From Sorangium cellulosum (GTDB taxonomy: Bacteria > Myxococcota_A > Polyangia > Polyangiales > Polyangiaceae): a stretch of DNA of 64,000 bases. The notes below the pieces were generated by a model. The model was not told the origin of the DNA. It did not search any database and saw only the letters and a program-made list of their open reading frames with translations. Within the stretch, counting starts at the first letter, position 1. Every line of letters starts with the position of its first letter. The stretch spans positions 8,014,501 through 8,078,500 of the forward strand of contig NZ_CP012670.1 in NCBI RefSeq assembly GCF_004135735.1, in the 5' to 3' direction. Below are positions 63,332 through 64,000 of the stretch, piece after piece. A program made the position numbers and the translations under genes.

Positions 63332-64000
63332 TGGCAAGCAGCACGACCGCCGCCCACAACCGCGATCTCCAGGCCCACAAGACGTGGCTCGGCCTCCTCG
63401 AGGGCCAGCGCGTGGGCGTCGTCGTCACGCCGCCCGCCCTCGTCGCGGCGCAGGCGTACGCGAACGCCGACGTCATCCCCGCGCAGGACGCGCTGCTCGC
63501 GCTCCTGACCGACAAGCCGCGCGACCTCCGCGACGCCATCGCCGATCGCTGGGGCGAGAGCGGCGACGTGGTCCTCAAGCGGCTCGGCCCCTTCTGCGAG
63601 GCGGTGCTCGGCTGGCGGCCGGACGACCTGCGCCCGGTGGCGCCCGACGACACGCGCTGGTCGGTGCACCTGCGCGAGCAGCGCGAGACGCTCTCGCCGA
63701 CGCACGTCGTGATGGACCCCGACGCCGGCGGCGAGCAGCCCGCCCCGATGATCCTCGTCCGCGAGGAGCGGACGAACACCGACCTCGACGCGCTGCCGCC
63801 CGAGCGCGAGGACGGCGGCGGGTGGCGCGCGAGCCCAGAGACGCGCTTCGAGCGGCTGCTGCGCGACACCGGGGTCCCGATCGGCATCCTCTTCAACGGG
63901 GCCAGCCTCCGGCTGGTGTACGCGCCGCGCGCGGAGACGCCGGGGCACCTCACGTTCTCCGTGCGGGCGATGTGCGAGGTCGGCGGGCGCCCCCTCCTCG
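63331..64000 (+). CDS. drmMI: Probable DISARM adenine methylase DrmMI, N-terminal part (partial)
   Basis: The ATG overlaps the drmD stop (TGATG), so the genes are translationally coupled. The 223 codons present cover the N-terminal region that precedes the methylase domain in Eco57I/PglX/DrmMI-type proteins, with TRFERLLRDTGVPIGILFNGASLRLVYAPRAETPGHLTF as the recognisable block. The catalytic NPPY motif would lie beyond the window. The assignment depends on this N-terminal resemblance and on the drmD neighbour. Confidence 0.72.
   Translation, partial: MASSTTAAHNRDLQAHKTWLGLLEGQRVGVVVTPPALVAAQAYANADVIPAQDALLALLTDKPRDLRDAIADRWGESGDVVLKRLGPFCEAVLGWRPDDLRPVAPDDTRWSVHLREQRETLSPTHVVMDPDAGGEQPAPMILVREERTNTDLDALPPEREDGGGWRASPETRFERLLRDTGVPIGILFNGASLRLVYAPRAETPGHLTFSVRAMCEVGGRPLL

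Overview
The window is chromosomal DNA of a very GC-rich bacterium. The gene content points to a myxobacterium of the Sorangium/Polyangiaceae type: many Sec- or lipobox-exported lipoproteins with Gly/Ser/Ala-rich linkers, hybrid histidine kinases, a DUF1552 Tat protein, a giant Rhs protein and long intergenic tandem repeats. This assignment is inference; no rRNA, tRNA or other taxonomic marker is present.

Left part (1-16.8 kb). A type VI secretion VgrG gene runs off the left edge. A tandem-repeat array with the core CACCTCAACCTGG follows, then a Rieske oxygenase divergent from an AraC-type regulator. Next come exported proteins: LamG-like, a truncated RCC1-repeat protein, a VWA lipoprotein and a GH5 cellulase with a C-terminal binding domain. 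A translationally coupled pair of histidine kinases with receiver domains, a cysteine-ladder lipoprotein, a CAP-domain lipoprotein and an acyl-CoA dehydrogenase complete this part.

Middle part (16.8-38.1 kb). A Tat-exported DUF1552 protein is divergent from a pentaheme cytochrome-like lipoprotein, which is followed by a lipoprotein of unknown function. The last 133 bp of that gene recur 1,980 bp downstream, bracketing a DUF1287 gene and an mtfA-like gene. Then come an M3 oligopeptidase, a parallel beta-helix lipoprotein, a badly decayed SelO (YdiU) pseudogene, a small zinc-finger protein, PilZ and CBS proteins, 5-formyl-THF cyclo-ligase between two repeat arrays, MscL with a zinc ribbon, a VOC protein, a racemase-like protein, two lipoproteins and a SufS cysteine desulfurase.

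Mobile and polymorphic-toxin part (38.2-58.5 kb). An IS4-like element is inserted in a second IS4-like element, with a clean 9-bp target duplication. The outer element truncates an Rhs core fragment. To its right, read on the minus strand, lies a polymorphic-toxin locus: a 3,556-codon exported ZU5/SpvB/Rhs protein with toxin tip 1 and immunity gene 1, then an orphan Rhs module with toxin tip 2 and immunity gene 2 (its core interrupted by an IS110-family element), then a third core fragment whose tip was lost at the IS.

Right edge (58.7-64 kb). A gene of unknown function and an eight-unit 42-43 bp repeat array precede a DrmD-type SNF2 helicase gene. That gene overlaps, by TGATG, the start of a predicted methylase. 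This is the start of a probable class 1 DISARM anti-phage operon, cut by the window end.
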